64,000 bases of DNA from VXPW01 sp965115815 (GTDB lineage: Bacteria; Pseudomonadota; Alphaproteobacteria; TMED109), in assembly GCA_965115815.1 (NCBI GenBank), contig OZ220465.1, forward strand, positions 4,402,001 to 4,466,000, given 5' to 3'. Under the pieces are notes generated by a model. It saw only the letters and a program-made list of their open reading frames with translations, was not told the origin of the DNA and did no database searches. The position numbers and the translations under genes are program-made. Shown in pieces: positions 9,201-19,745 of the stretch; position 1 is the first letter of the stretch; each line of letters opens with the position of its first letter.

Positions 9201-10160
9201 ATGGCCCGAGCGAAGATTGCCTTGGTGGGCGGCGGTCAGATCGGCGGCACGCTCGCGCATCTGGCCAACCTGCGCAATCTCGGCGAGGTTGCGCTCATGG
9301 ATGCCGCGAAGGGGGTCGCGCAGGGAAAGGCGCTTGATCTCGCGCAGTCGACGTCGGTATCCGGCGCCGACGGGGCGGTCCGGGGCGGGGGGTCGTACTC
9401 GCTGCTGCGAGGAGCCGATGTGGTGATCGTGACGGCCGGCGTTCCCCGGAAGCCCGGCATGAGCCGGGATGATCTCCTGGGCATCAATGCCGGCGTGATG
9501 CAGGAGGTCGGCGCCGGCATCCGGTCCCACTGTCCGGACGCGTTCGTGGTCTGCGTGACGAATCCGCTCGACGCGATGGTGTTCGAGCTGCGGCGGGCAT
9601 CCGGGTTGCCGCACCGGAAGGTGGTGGGCATGGCGGGCGTGCTCGACAGCGCTCGGTTCCGGCGCTTCCTGGCCGAGGAGCTGGACGTGTCGGTGCGCGA
9701 CGTGTCGGCGTTCGTCCTGGGGGGGCACGGGGATACCATGGTCCCGCTGGTGCGCTATTCGACCGTGGCCGGCATTCCGGTGCCGGAACTCGTGCGCATG
9801 CAGTGGACGACGCAGGAACGGGTGGACGCCATCGTGCAGCGGACGCGCGTGGGCGGGGCGGAGATCGTCCACCTGCTCAAGACCGGATCGGCGTTCTACG
9901 CGCCCGCGCACGCGGCCCTCGAAATGGCCGAGGCCTATCTCCATGATTCGCGCCGCGTGCTGCCCTGCGCGGCATGGCTGCGCGGCGAATACGGGGTGCG
10001 GGGCCTGTACGTCGGGGTGCCGGCCGTGATCGGGGCGAGGGGCGTGGAGCGGATCGTGGAAGTCGAACTTGATGCCGGGGAGCGGCGCGCGTTCGAGGCA
10101 TCGGTGACGGCGGTCCGGGGCTTGCTCAGGGACCTGCGGAAGGTCGCGCGCAGCCGGTGA
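9201..10160 (+). CDS. mdh: Malate dehydrogenase
   Basis: NAD-dependent oxidation of malate to oxaloacetate in the TCA cycle. The protein has 319 residues, the normal LDH-like MDH length. It shows the Rossmann motif GGGQIGG near the N-terminus, the substrate-arginine loop GVPRKPGMSRDDLL, TNPLDAM, and the catalytic histidine in LGGHGDTMVPL. The ATG at 9201 follows GAGGGAG and gives the expected start MARAKIALVGGG. Its stop overlaps the GTG start of sucC (GTGA), making it the first gene of a TCA operon, a standard alphaproteobacterial arrangement. Confidence 0.95.
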   Translation: MARAKIALVGGGQIGGTLAHLANLRNLGEVALMDAAKGVAQGKALDLAQSTSVSGADGAVRGGGSYSLLRGADVVIVTAGVPRKPGMSRDDLLGINAGVMQEVGAGIRSHCPDAFVVCVTNPLDAMVFELRRASGLPHRKVVGMAGVLDSARFRRFLAEELDVSVRDVSAFVLGGHGDTMVPLVRYSTVAGIPVPELVRMQWTTQERVDAIVQRTRVGGAEIVHLLKTGSAFYAPAHAALEMAEAYLHDSRRVLPCAAWLRGEYGVRGLYVGVPAVIGARGVERIVEVELDAGERRAFEASVTAVRGLLRDLRKVARSR

Positions 10161-11326
10161 GGATTCACGAGTACCAGGCCAAGGATCTGCTGGCCGGATT
10201 CGGGGTGCCCGTCCTGCGCGGAAGGGTCGCGTATACCGCCGCCGAGGCGCGTGCGGCCGCCGAAGCGCTGGGCGGTGCGGCGTGGGCCGTCAAGGCGCAG
10301 GTGCACGCGGGAGGGCGCGGCAAGGCCGGCGGCATCCGGGTGGCGCGGTCCCCGGACGAGGTGGCGGCCGCGGCCGGCGCGTTGATCGGCCGGCGCCTGA
10401 TCACTCCGCAGACCGGATCCGCCGGCACCGAGGTCGGGCGCGTGTACGTCGAGGAGGGCGCCGCGATTGCGGCCGAGCGGTACCTCGGCATGACGCTCGA
10501 CCGCCGGCGCGGCCGGTATGTCGCCATGGCCTCGACCGAGGGCGGGGTGGAGATCGAGCAGGTGGCGGCGGCGGCGCCCGAGAAGATCCGGTCGGTGGTC
10601 GTCGATCCGGCCGTGGGCCTCCGCGCCTATCAGGCGCGCGAGCTCGCCTTTGCGCTTGATCTTGATCCGCAGGCGCGCCGGGCCGCCGAGCGGACGATCC
10701 TGGCGATGGCGGAGGCGTTTGTCGCGACGGACGCCAGTCTGGTGGAGATCAACCCGCTGGCCGTGGCCGGGGACGGCGCCGTGTGTGCCCTCGATGCGAA
10801 GATGAGCTTCGACGATCATGCGCTGTTCCGACACCCCGACCTCGCGGAACTTCGGGACGAGACCGAAGAGGATCCGCGGGAAGTCGAGGCCACGAACCAC
10901 GGCCTGAGCTACGTCAAGCTCGACGGCAACATCGGGTGCATGGTGAACGGCGCCGGCCTGGCGATGGCCACGCTCGACCTGATCACGTTCGAGGGCGGCC
11001 GGCCGGCCAACTTTCTCGACGTGGGCGGCGGCGCGACCGAGGAGCGGGTGTCGCAGGCGTTCAAGATCATTCTATCCGACCCGGACGTGGAAGCCGTGCT
11101 GGTGAACATCTTCGGCGGGATCATGCGTTGCGACACGATCGCCGAGGGGATCGTCGGCGCGGTGCGCGAGGTGAGCCTGCACGTGCCGCTGGTGGTGCGG
11201 CTCGCCGGCACCAACGCGGAGATCGGGATCCGGATCCTGGCGGAATCGGGGTTGGCGATCACCACGGCCGGCGGTCTCGGCGAGGCCGCGCGCAAGATCG
11301 TGGCCGTGGTTCGGGAGCACCGCTGA
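10157..11326 (+). CDS. sucC: Succinyl-CoA synthetase, beta subunit (ADP-forming)
   Basis: A 389-residue ATP-grasp subunit that pairs with SucD for substrate-level phosphorylation from succinyl-CoA. It begins RIHEYQAKDLLAGFGVPV after a GTG start, which is the family's typical opening. Other marks are QVHAGGRGKAGG, NPLA, GAGLAMATLD, FLDVGGGA and NIFGGIMRCD. The start overlaps the mdh stop and its own TGA overlaps the sucD ATG, so the three genes are translationally coupled. Confidence 0.96.
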   Translation: MRIHEYQAKDLLAGFGVPVLRGRVAYTAAEARAAAEALGGAAWAVKAQVHAGGRGKAGGIRVARSPDEVAAAAGALIGRRLITPQTGSAGTEVGRVYVEEGAAIAAERYLGMTLDRRRGRYVAMASTEGGVEIEQVAAAAPEKIRSVVVDPAVGLRAYQARELAFALDLDPQARRAAERTILAMAEAFVATDASLVEINPLAVAGDGAVCALDAKMSFDDHALFRHPDLAELRDETEEDPREVEATNHGLSYVKLDGNIGCMVNGAGLAMATLDLITFEGGRPANFLDVGGGATEERVSQAFKIILSDPDVEAVLVNIFGGIMRCDTIAEGIVGAVREVSLHVPLVVRLAGTNAEIGIRILAESGLAITTAGGLGEAARKIVAVVREHR

Positions 11327-12201
11327 TGGCGATCCTGGTCGACCGCAGGACCCGGGTGATCTGTCAGGGCTTCACCGGAGCGCAGGGGACCTTCCATTCG
11401 GAACAGGCGATCGCGTACGGCACCCGGATGGTCGGCGGGGTCACTCCCGGCAAGGGCGGCGGCACGCACCTCGGGCTGCCGGTGTTCGACACGGTGCGGG
11501 CGGCGGTGGCTGCGACCGGCGCCGAGGCGACGGTGATCTACGTGCCGCCGCCGTTCGCGGCCGACGCCATCCTGGAGGCGGCCGATGCCGGGCTCCGCCT
11601 GGCCGTGTGCATCACCGAGGGCATTCCGGTGCTCGACATGGTGCGGGTCCGGCGGGTGCTGGAGGGTTCGCCCACCCGTCTGGTGGGTCCGAACTGCCCG
11701 GGGGTCATCACGCCGGGCGCGTGCAAGATCGGCATCATGCCCGGACACATCCACTTGGCCGGCAGCGTAGGCGTCGTCTCGCGGTCCGGGACCCTGACGT
11801 ACGAGGCCGTGGCCCAGACGACCGCCGTCGGGCTCGGGCAGTCCACCTGCATCGGGATCGGCGGCGACCCGGTGCCGGGCACCACATTCGTCGACGTTCT
11901 CGAGATGTTCGTCGAGGACGACGCCACACGGTCGATCGTGCTGATCGGCGAAATCGGCGGCACGGCCGAGGAGGAAGCGGCCGAGTTTCTCCGGAACGCC
12001 GGTACCGACAAGCCGGTCGTCGCGTTCATCGCCGGCCGTGCGGCGCCTCCGGGCCGGCGCATGGGGCATGCCGGCGCGATCATTGCCGCCGGATCCGGCG
12101 GCGCCGACGCCAAGATCGAGGCCCTCCGCGAGGCCGGAGTCACGGTTGTGGATTCCCCCGCCGAAATCGGGGCCGCCGCGGCCCGGGTCGCGGCCGGCTG
12201 A
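11326..12201 (+). CDS. sucD: Succinyl-CoA synthetase, alpha subunit
   Basis: A 291-residue CoA-binding and phosphohistidine subunit. The N-terminal Rossmann part shows QGFTGAQGTFH and GGVTPGKGG. The region GPNCPGVITPG is present, and the active-site histidine lies in RRMGHAGAII. Its length and motifs are normal. The ATG shares a base with the sucC stop. It completes succinyl-CoA synthetase and is followed 40 bases later by sucA. Confidence 0.96.
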   Translation: MAILVDRRTRVICQGFTGAQGTFHSEQAIAYGTRMVGGVTPGKGGGTHLGLPVFDTVRAAVAATGAEATVIYVPPPFAADAILEAADAGLRLAVCITEGIPVLDMVRVRRVLEGSPTRLVGPNCPGVITPGACKIGIMPGHIHLAGSVGVVSRSGTLTYEAVAQTTAVGLGQSTCIGIGGDPVPGTTFVDVLEMFVEDDATRSIVLIGEIGGTAEEEAAEFLRNAGTDKPVVAFIAGRAAPPGRRMGHAGAIIAAGSGGADAKIEALREAGVTVVDSPAEIGAAAARVAAG

Positions 12202-12241
12202 CGACGGCGCGGCCCCGGCGTTCGCGAACGGGAGGGCGAAC

Positions 12242-15043
12242 GTGACCATTGATGAAGGTTCCGGGGCCCGCACCCGGGAACTCCGGCGCCTGTATGCGGC
12301 CTTTGCGGCCCGCCCGGAAACGGTGGATCCGGGGTGGCGGGAGTTCTTTCGCGCCCTCGCTCCATCGGCGGTGCAGCTGCTGGAGGCCGCGCCGTCCGCC
12401 CCCGCGCCGGTGGGGGCTCCGCCGGTGTCGATGCTGGACGGTACCCGGGATTCGATCCGGACCCTCATGCTGATCCGGGCGTTTCGCGTCCGCGGCAATC
12501 TCCAGGCGACCCTCGACCCGCTGGGACTGACGCCGGTCACGCCGCACCCGGAACTCGATCCGGCCACGTACGGGTTCACGCCGGCGGATTTCGACCGGCC
12601 GATCTTCATCGACCGCGTGCTGGGGCTGGAGTGGGCCACCCTCCGCGAGATCATGCAGGTGCTGGAGGAGACCTACGCCGGGACCATCGGCGTGCAGTTC
12701 ATGCACATCCAGGATCCCGAACGGAAGGCCTGGATTCAGCGCCGGATCGAATACAAGGACGCGGGGCCGGATTTCACCGACCTCGGCAAGCGGACGATTC
12801 TCGAGCGCCTGACCGATGCCGAGACGTTCGAGCGCTACCTCGCCCGCAGGTTCACGGGCACCAAGCGGTTCGGCCTCGAAGGAGGCGAATCCATGGTTCC
12901 GGCCATCGAGCAGATCATCAAGCGCGGCGGCGCGCTGGGCCTTCAGGAAATTGTCCTGGGCATGGCGCACCGCGGCCGTCTGAACGTCCTCGCGAACGTG
13001 CTCAACAAGCCGCTCGAAGCCATCTTCGCCGAGTTTCGGGGCGCCCGCGCGCTCCCGCCGGGAATCGACGCCTCGGGCGACGTCAAGTACCACCTCGGAA
13101 CTTCGGCCGACCGGACCATGGGCGACGTGACCATGCACCTTTCGCTGACGGCCAACCCGTCCCACCTCGAGGCGGTCAATCCGGTGGTCGCCGGCAAGGT
13201 CCGGGCGAAGCAGTCGATGCTGCCGCGGGAAGGCGCGCGCGCGCGGGTGGCCGGCCTGATCCTGCACGGCGACGCCGCGTTCGCCGGGCAGGGGCTGGTT
13301 CCGGAAACCCTCGGGCTCTCGCAGCTCGAGGGGTACGACACGGGCGGCACCATTCACTTCATCATCAACAACCAGATCGGCTTCACCACCAATCCCGTGC
13401 ACTACCGGCCGGGGCCGTGGTGCTCGGACGTGGCCCTGACGGTCCAGGCCCCGATTTTCCACGTCAACGGCGACGACCCCGAAGCGGTCGTCTACGCGGC
13501 CCGGGTGGCGACCGAGTACCGCCAGGAATTCCGGGCCGACGCGGTCATCGACATGATCTGCTACCGCCGGTTCGGCCACAACGAGGGGGACGAGCCCGCG
13601 TTCACGCAGCCGCTCATGTACAAGCGCATCGCCGAACATCCGACGACGCGGGAGATCTATGCCCGCAAGATGGTCGAGGAGGGGGTCGTCGGCGCGGCCG
13701 AGGCCGAGGCCCTGGTGACCGCCTGCCAGGACCGTCTGGAGCAGGCGTACGCGGCCAGCGAATCCTACGTTCCCAACAAGGCCGACTGGCTGGAAGGCGC
13801 TTGGGAGGGCTTCGTCGGCGAGGCCGGACCGGGGTCGCGGCGCGGTCGGACCGGCGTGGAGCTGGACCGCCTGCGGGAGATCGGCCGACGGGCGTCGACT
13901 CCGCCGTCGGGCTTCCGGGTGCACAGCAAGATCGAGCGCCAGCTGAAGCGCCGCGTCGAGGCCATCGAACGGGGCCAGGGCATCGACTGGGCGACGGGCG
14001 AGATGCTCGCCATCGGTTCGCTCCTTGCCGAGGGGGTGCCGGTACGCATGTCCGGGCAGGACTGTGGCCGCGGCACGTTTTCGCAGCGGCACGCGGTGCT
14101 GGTCGACCAGCGCGACGAGACCCGGGTGGTGCCGCTGAACCGGATTGCGGAGACCCAGGCCGATTTCGAGATCGTCGACAGCCCGCTCAGCGAAGCCAGC
14201 GTGCTCGGATTCGAGTACGGCTATTCGCTGGCAGCCCCCAAGACGCTGGTCATCTGGGAAGCGCAGTTCGGCGATTTCGCCAATGGCGCGCAAGTGATCA
14301 TCGACCAGTTCATTTCCTCGGGGCAATCGAAGTGGCTGCGGATGTCGGGCCTGACGATGCTGCTGCCGCACGGGTACGAAGGGCAGGGTCCGGAGCATTC
14401 CTCGGCCCGGATCGAGCGGTTCCTGCAACTGGCCGCCGAAGACAACCTGCAGGTGGTCAACTGCACGACCCCGGCCAACCTGTTTCATGTCCTACGGCGC
14501 CAGATGCGGCGGAAATTTCGCCGGTCCCTCGTCATCTTCACGCCGAAATCGCTCCTTCGCCACAAGCGAGTGGTGTCCGGTCTCGGCGCGTTCGGGCCGG
14601 ATTCCAGTTTCCACCGCGTGCTGGGGCAGCCGAACGGGCCCGACCCGGCTGACGTGCGGCGTACCGTGTTCTGTTCCGGCAAGGTGTACTTCGATCTGCT
14701 CGAGGCATGGGAACGCGGCGAGGATCGCGTCCGGAAATCGGTGCAGTTGGTGCGCATCGAACAGTACTATCCCTTTCCGGCGCTGGCCGTGAAGGAGGTG
14801 CTCTGGGAGTCGCAGCAGGCGGAGGTGGTCTGGTGTCAGGAAGAGCCTGCCAACATGGGAGCTTGGCCGTACATCGGTCCGATGCTCGATGAAGCCATGG
14901 AAGAGGTGCGGATGAACGGCCGTCCGGCCTATGTCGGGCGGGTGGCGGCCGCCTCGCCGGCGACCGGGCTGTATGCGTCGCACGAATCCGGGCAGCGCGA
15001 CCTCGTCCGCCGCGCTCTGACCCTCCCTCCCGACATCGATTGA
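12242..15043 (+). CDS. sucA: 2-oxoglutarate dehydrogenase E1 component
   Basis: Thiamine-diphosphate enzyme that decarboxylates 2-oxoglutarate and passes the succinyl group to SucB. The protein is 933 residues from a GTG start at 12242. The N-terminal targeting helix includes DPGWREFF. The core motifs are GMAHRGRLNVLANV, FHVNGDDPEAVV, RRFGHNEGDEP and, in the C-terminal domain, HGYEGQGPEHSSAR and WCQEEP NMGAW. All are canonical for OGDH E1. Thirteen bases separate it from sucB. A frame extending upstream inside sucD exists, but the GTG gives the conserved N-terminal length. Confidence 0.95.
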   Translation: MTIDEGSGARTRELRRLYAAFAARPETVDPGWREFFRALAPSAVQLLEAAPSAPAPVGAPPVSMLDGTRDSIRTLMLIRAFRVRGNLQATLDPLGLTPVTPHPELDPATYGFTPADFDRPIFIDRVLGLEWATLREIMQVLEETYAGTIGVQFMHIQDPERKAWIQRRIEYKDAGPDFTDLGKRTILERLTDAETFERYLARRFTGTKRFGLEGGESMVPAIEQIIKRGGALGLQEIVLGMAHRGRLNVLANVLNKPLEAIFAEFRGARALPPGIDASGDVKYHLGTSADRTMGDVTMHLSLTANPSHLEAVNPVVAGKVRAKQSMLPREGARARVAGLILHGDAAFAGQGLVPETLGLSQLEGYDTGGTIHFIINNQIGFTTNPVHYRPGPWCSDVALTVQAPIFHVNGDDPEAVVYAARVATEYRQEFRADAVIDMICYRRFGHNEGDEPAFTQPLMYKRIAEHPTTREIYARKMVEEGVVGAAEAEALVTACQDRLEQAYAASESYVPNKADWLEGAWEGFVGEAGPGSRRGRTGVELDRLREIGRRASTPPSGFRVHSKIERQLKRRVEAIERGQGIDWATGEMLAIGSLLAEGVPVRMSGQDCGRGTFSQRHAVLVDQRDETRVVPLNRIAETQADFEIVDSPLSEASVLGFEYGYSLAAPKTLVIWEAQFGDFANGAQVIIDQFISSGQSKWLRMSGLTMLLPHGYEGQGPEHSSARIERFLQLAAEDNLQVVNCTTPANLFHVLRRQMRRKFRRSLVIFTPKSLLRHKRVVSGLGAFGPDSSFHRVLGQPNGPDPADVRRTVFCSGKVYFDLLEAWERGEDRVRKSVQLVRIEQYYPFPALAVKEVLWESQQAEVVWCQEEPANMGAWPYIGPMLDEAMEEVRMNGRPAYVGRVAAASPATGLYASHESGQRDLVRRALTLPPDID

Positions 15044-15056
15044 CTAGGAATTCGCC

Positions 15057-16622
15057 ATGTCTGCGGATCTCGTCGTCCCCGCGCTGGGAGAATCGATCAG
15101 CCAAGCTACGGTCCTGAACTGGCGCAGGAGTCCGGGCGATCCGGTCGCCCGGAACGAAGTGCTGGTCGAACTCGAGACCGACAAGGTGACGGTGGAAGTG
15201 GAAGCGCCCGACGACGGCATCCTGCTGGAAATCTCGGCCCGCGACGGGGATGAGGTGGCGGTGGGATCGGTGATCGGCCGCATCGGAGCCGCCCGCGCGG
15301 CGGCGGCCCCGGATCCTTCGGACGCGGGAACGGCCGACCGGCCTTCGGCCGCCTCCGGCGCGGCTGCGGTGCCGGCCGAGCCCGAAGCAGAAGCGCGGAC
15401 CGTCCGGCCGGTTTCGATCGAGGCCGGCCGGCCTGCGGCTGCGGACCGGGCCCGGGATGCACCGTCCGGTCCGGTCGAGATCCCGCCGGCCGCAGCGGAG
15501 GGCCCGCCGGATTCCGGGCCGGCCTCCGGATCCGCGGCCGGCGCGGCGCCGGATCTGCCCGATCCGGCGCAGGTGCGGCGCAGCGGGCGCGGCGAGCGCA
15601 TCACGGCCGACGACCTGCGGGAGTTCCTGGGTGCGCTGGAGCGCCCCCTGTCGCCGGCCGTGCGCCGGGCCGTGCGCGAGCACGGGGTCGATCCGGCCGC
15701 CGTCGCGCCGACCGGCCCGCGCGGACGGATCGTGAAGGACGATGTGCGTGTCCCGGCGGGCCAGCCGCCGGCGGCCGGCTCGATCCCGGAACCCGTCGGG
15801 ACCGGGCGGTCCGACGAAGGCGGCCCGAACCCGACCGCCGGCGCGACGGCGCCGGCATCTGCCTCGGCCCCGGGCGATTCCGGTGCGGCCCGCGGGCCGA
15901 AGCCGGCGGCCGCACCGGTCCGGCCGCGTGTGCGGCGCGTGCCGATGTCGAGATTCCGCCGCCGTCTCGCGGAACGGCTCAAGGAAGCGCAGAACACGGC
16001 GGCCATGCTCACCACCTACAACGAGGTGGACATGAGTGCCGTGGCGGCGTTGCGGAAGGCGGGCGGCGATGCGTTCCGGGAGCGGCACGGGGTGCGCCTG
16101 GGCCTGATGTCGTTCTTCGTGAAGGCCTGCGTGTCCGCGCTCCGGGCCGTGCCCGAACTGAATGCCGAAATCGACGGCACGGATGTCGTCTACAAGGACT
16201 TCTACGATCTCGGGATCGCGGTGCATTCCGAGCGGGGACTCGTCGTGCCGGTAATCCGGGATGCGGACCGGAAGGGGTTTGCCGACATCGAGCGCGAGAT
16301 CCGAGACTTTCGTGAGCGCGCCGATGCGGGAACCCTGGCGGCGGACGAACTGCAGGGCGGCACCTTCACGGTATCGAACGGCGGGGTCTACGGTTCGCTG
16401 ATGTCCGCTCCGATCCTGAATCCGCCCCAGTCGGGCATTCTGGGTCTGCACCGGATTCAGGAACGGCCGGTGGCCCGGGACGGGCAGGTAGTCGTCCGGC
16501 CGATGATGTACCTGGCGCTGTCCTACGATCACCGGATCGTGGACGGCAAGGGGGCGGTGACGTTTCTGGTCCGGCTTCTGGGCCAGCTCGAGCAGCCGGC
16601 CGTGCTGGCGCTGGATACCTGA
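15057..16622 (+). CDS. sucB: Dihydrolipoyl succinyltransferase (E2 of 2-oxoglutarate dehydrogenase)
   Basis: Transfers the succinyl group to CoA. The lipoyl domain is at about residues 1-78 with the lipoylated lysine in ETDKVTVEV. A subunit-binding domain follows at about 185-235 (SPAVRRAVREHGVD ... GPRGRIVK). The catalytic domain runs from about 300, with SYDHRIVDG carrying the active-site HxxxDG. At 521 residues the protein is about 100 longer than typical SucB. The excess is two Ala/Pro/Gly-rich linkers on either side of the subunit-binding domain. The lpd start follows one base after its stop. Confidence 0.94.
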   Translation: MSADLVVPALGESISQATVLNWRRSPGDPVARNEVLVELETDKVTVEVEAPDDGILLEISARDGDEVAVGSVIGRIGAARAAAAPDPSDAGTADRPSAASGAAAVPAEPEAEARTVRPVSIEAGRPAAADRARDAPSGPVEIPPAAAEGPPDSGPASGSAAGAAPDLPDPAQVRRSGRGERITADDLREFLGALERPLSPAVRRAVREHGVDPAAVAPTGPRGRIVKDDVRVPAGQPPAAGSIPEPVGTGRSDEGGPNPTAGATAPASASAPGDSGAARGPKPAAAPVRPRVRRVPMSRFRRRLAERLKEAQNTAAMLTTYNEVDMSAVAALRKAGGDAFRERHGVRLGLMSFFVKACVSALRAVPELNAEIDGTDVVYKDFYDLGIAVHSERGLVVPVIRDADRKGFADIEREIRDFRERADAGTLAADELQGGTFTVSNGGVYGSLMSAPILNPPQSGILGLHRIQERPVARDGQVVVRPMMYLALSYDHRIVDGKGAVTFLVRLLGQLEQPAVLALDT

Positions 16623-16623
16623 C

Positions 16624-18021
16624 GTGCCGCAGCACGATGTGGTCGTGATCGGGGGCGGGCCGGGCGGCTATGTCGCGGCCCTGAGGGCCGCCCAGCTCGG
16701 CCTCGACGCGGCGTGCGTGGATCTGCGGAACACGCTGGGCGGTACCTGCCTGAATGTCGGCTGCATCCCGTCGAAGACGCTGCTGCACAGTTCCCACCTC
16801 TTCGTCGAGGCGGGCACGTGGGCCGGCCGCGGGATCCGGACCGGGCCGGCGGAACTCGATCTCGCGGCGATGATGGCGGACAAGGACGAGACGGTGCGCG
16901 TGCTCACCGGAGGCATCGACCAACTCTTCCGGAAATTCGGTGTCCGCCGCTACGAAGGGAAGGGCGAGCTGGCCGGGGGAGGCCGCGTGATCATCGACGG
17001 GAAGGACGGCGGCGAACTAGCGGCCGCCCACATCGTCATCGCGACCGGCTCGGTTCCGAGCACCCTGCCGGGGATCGATCTGGACGAGGAGCGCATCGCG
17101 TCGTCGACGGGTGCGCTGTCGTGGTCGGAGGTGCCGGGCGCGCTGGTCGTTGCGGGAGCGGGGTACATCGGCCTGGAACTGGGCTCGGTCTGGCGGCGCC
17201 TCGGCTCCGGGGTGACCGTGGTCGAGCTGCTCGACCGGATGGTTCCGGCCATGGACCGGGAGATCGCCCGGCGGTTTCAGCGGGCGCTGGCCGGGCAGGG
17301 CATCGAGTTCCGGCTGGGATCGAGGATCACGTCGGCCGAGGCCGTGCGCGGCGGCGTGACCCTGCAGGTGGAGCCGGCCGCCGGAGGGGACGCCGAGACG
17401 CTGCGGGCCGACCGATTTCTGGTCGCAACCGGCCGTCGCCCGCGGACCGAGGAACTCGGACTGGCGGCGGCGGGGGTCGACCTGGATCCGCAGGGCCGGA
17501 TTCGGGTCGACGAACGGTTTCGTACTTCGGCCGCCGGCGTCTACGCCGTCGGGGACGTGATCGCGGGCCCGATGCTGGCCCACAAGGCGAGCCAGGAGGG
17601 TCACGCGCTGGCGGAACTGCTCGCCGGCCGGCCGGCCGGCGTCAACTACGACGCCGTCCCGTCGGTTGTGTACACGGACCCCGAGGTCGCGTGGGTGGGA
17701 GCCACGGAAGACCGGCTCCGGGCGCGCGGGGTGGCATACCGGACGGGGCGCTTTCCGTTCACCGCCAACGCGCGCAGCCGCACGACCGGCCACACTGAGG
17801 GCATGGTGAAGATCCTGTCGCATGCGGACACGGATCGGATTCTCGGCGTGCACGTGATGGGGGCGTCGGCCGGAGAGCTGATCGGGGAAGCCGTCGTGGC
17901 CCTCGAAGTGGGGGCGTCGGCGGAGGATCTGGCGTTGACCTGCCATGCCCATCCCACGCTTTCGGAGTCCTTGCGGGAGGCCGCGGCGGCGGCCGCCTAC
18001 GGCAAAGCCCTGCACGCCTGA
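16624..18021 (+). CDS. lpdA: Dihydrolipoyl dehydrogenase (E3)
   Basis: FAD-dependent disulfide reductase that reoxidises lipoate in 2-oxo-acid dehydrogenase complexes. It has 465 residues, normal for E3. It shows the FAD-binding GGGPGGYVAA, the redox disulfide in GGTCLNVGCIPSKTLL, the NAD-binding GAGYIGLELG, AVGDVIAGPMLAHKA and the catalytic histidine region CHAHPTLSE. The start is GTG at 16624, directly after the sucB stop, so E1-E2-E3 are co-transcribed. Confidence 0.95.
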   Translation: MPQHDVVVIGGGPGGYVAALRAAQLGLDAACVDLRNTLGGTCLNVGCIPSKTLLHSSHLFVEAGTWAGRGIRTGPAELDLAAMMADKDETVRVLTGGIDQLFRKFGVRRYEGKGELAGGGRVIIDGKDGGELAAAHIVIATGSVPSTLPGIDLDEERIASSTGALSWSEVPGALVVAGAGYIGLELGSVWRRLGSGVTVVELLDRMVPAMDREIARRFQRALAGQGIEFRLGSRITSAEAVRGGVTLQVEPAAGGDAETLRADRFLVATGRRPRTEELGLAAAGVDLDPQGRIRVDERFRTSAAGVYAVGDVIAGPMLAHKASQEGHALAELLAGRPAGVNYDAVPSVVYTDPEVAWVGATEDRLRARGVAYRTGRFPFTANARSRTTGHTEGMVKILSHADTDRILGVHVMGASAGELIGEAVVALEVGASAEDLALTCHAHPTLSESLREAAAAAAYGKALHA

Positions 18022-18406
18022 CCGCCGGCCGCGCGCGGGCCTGCGATCGAGGCGAACGTCGCGCTTCGGCCGGTTCCGCGCAAGGGGGTTCGATCGACGG
18101 GCGGCCTGCGCCCGGCCCCGCCGCGCCGCATGATCCGCACGTCCGGTCGGATGGATCCGTCGGACCCGTGACCGGCCCGCCCCGGACCTCCCTCGCGGGC
18201 CGCGGAACCGGCGCGAATCCGGGCACGGGAAGCTCCTGCCGGCGGGCCGCGGCGGGAATCGAAATCCATCGGCGTCCGGCCCGCGCAGCATCGCCGTCTC
18301 CCCGCACGATCCCGATTCGTCCGGAGGCATCCAAGCGGGCCGCGCGGAACTTCGCAGGTTTCGTGCGGAGCGATCGGGAGCGGATGCGTCCCGCCGGAGG
18401 GCACGG
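18022..18406. other. Intergenic region after the TCA operon, no gene seen
   Basis: About 385 GC-rich bases between two convergent units. No conserved protein segment, RNA gene or clear terminator with a T-run was recognised. Confidence 0.4.
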
Positions 18407-19570
18407 TCAGTCCGCCGGGTCCAGCGGGGCCGGATTCCGGCCGTCGGAGCGGGATTTCTGTTCCTGATCCAAGCGGACGAGCGGATCCGAGAAGGTCCGG
18501 AACAGTTCGCCCATGTGACGGCACATCCAGTCGATCATGTCCTCCCAACTGCTTTCGTCGTAGCTGTCGAAGGGGTGCGAATAGCTGATCCTGCTGGCCG
18601 TTCGATCGTCGAGCCGTTGCCAATGCAGCCGGTGGCCGAAGCGGTCCTCGAACTCGCGCTTCCGGCCTTCGAGTCGATCGAACAGCCACTTGTTATTGGT
18701 GGCCTCGGAGTGCGCGAAATAGAGCTCCACGCGCGCCCCTCCCTTCAGGAAGACCAAGGCGAAGCGGCAGCCGGCCGCACCGGCCGCACAAGTGAGCGAG
18801 CTGTCTTTCGACGGGCGGATGTCTTCGAACCGCGCGACGTTCCGGGCGCGGAGTTCCCGGAGCGCCTTCGTCCAGAACGCCTGCCGCCGTCTGTTGCGGT
18901 ACTCTTGGGATTCCCGAACGGTCTTCTCTTCGGAGTCCTTGGCCGCCATTCCGATCGTGTACTCGGCGGTCTCGCGCGTCGGAAGGATCTGCTGCAGGTC
19001 CAAGAAGATCTCGCCGCCGAAGCTGTACGGAACGATGCGGAAGCACTGGGCGCGCACGCCGTGTCCGAGCAACCACAGCACCGCCGTCGTGACCTCCTTC
19101 CGGAAATGGGCCGCAACCAGCACCAGCCGCTGCTGGTTGCCGGCATTGAGCACGACATCGTCGAGTTCCTCGACGTCGAGGAATTCGCACAAATTCACGG
19201 CCGCGTTCTGTCCTTCGGACCAGCGGTCGAGGTAATCCTAGTAGATTCCGATGATCTCCGCCTTCTTCAGGCTGGAGCAGTACGCCACGTACTTGAGCCC
19301 CTGCCACACGACATCGCGCCCCGAATCGTCGAGCTTGTTCTCGATGACCACCAGCCGGCCTTCCTTGTCGAGCGCCAGCACGTCTAGGCGTTCGCGGGTG
19401 CCCGCGAAGCCGTCGAATTCCTTCTGGACGACCAGGAGCTCTTCGCCCAGCGCATCGGGCATGTGCACAAGCCACTCCTGGAGATGCTGGCGCTCGCGAA
19501 GACTCAGGTCGGCGAAACGTCGTGTTTCCAGGCGTTCCAGCCGGTTTTCAGGACGGTTGACCCGGAACAT
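18407..19570 (-). pseudogene. DUF4268 nuclease-like protein, broken by an in-frame TAG
   Basis: The frame starts MFRVNRPENRLERLE at 19570. It shows the PD-(D/E)XK-like segment typical of DUF4268 proteins (RLDVLALDKEGRLVVIENKLDDSGRDV) before a TAG at 19238-19240. In the same frame it then continues DYLDRW ... LCEFLDVEEL and on to the C-terminal DUF4268 part (FDRLEGRKREFE, WEDMIDWMCRHM). One substitution, for example CAG to TAG, would account for the break. Full length would be about 387 residues, as in intact relatives. It lies beside an IS3 piece at the edge of the mobile region. Such proteins resemble restriction-type nucleases, but the function is not established. Confidence 0.75.
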
Positions 19571-19745
19571 CCGCTTTCCCCCTTCGCCCGCGCCTCCGGG
19601 CCGGTCAATTTCGTGCTTCGGCCGGCCCGGTCGCGGCCGCTGCGCTGCGCGGCCGCGGGGTTTCCGCATCCGCCCGCCCGGACGGCCTTCCGATCTTCGC
19701 CCGACTCTTCCGGTGCTGCAAGGGTGGCCTGCCCCATCTACTGGT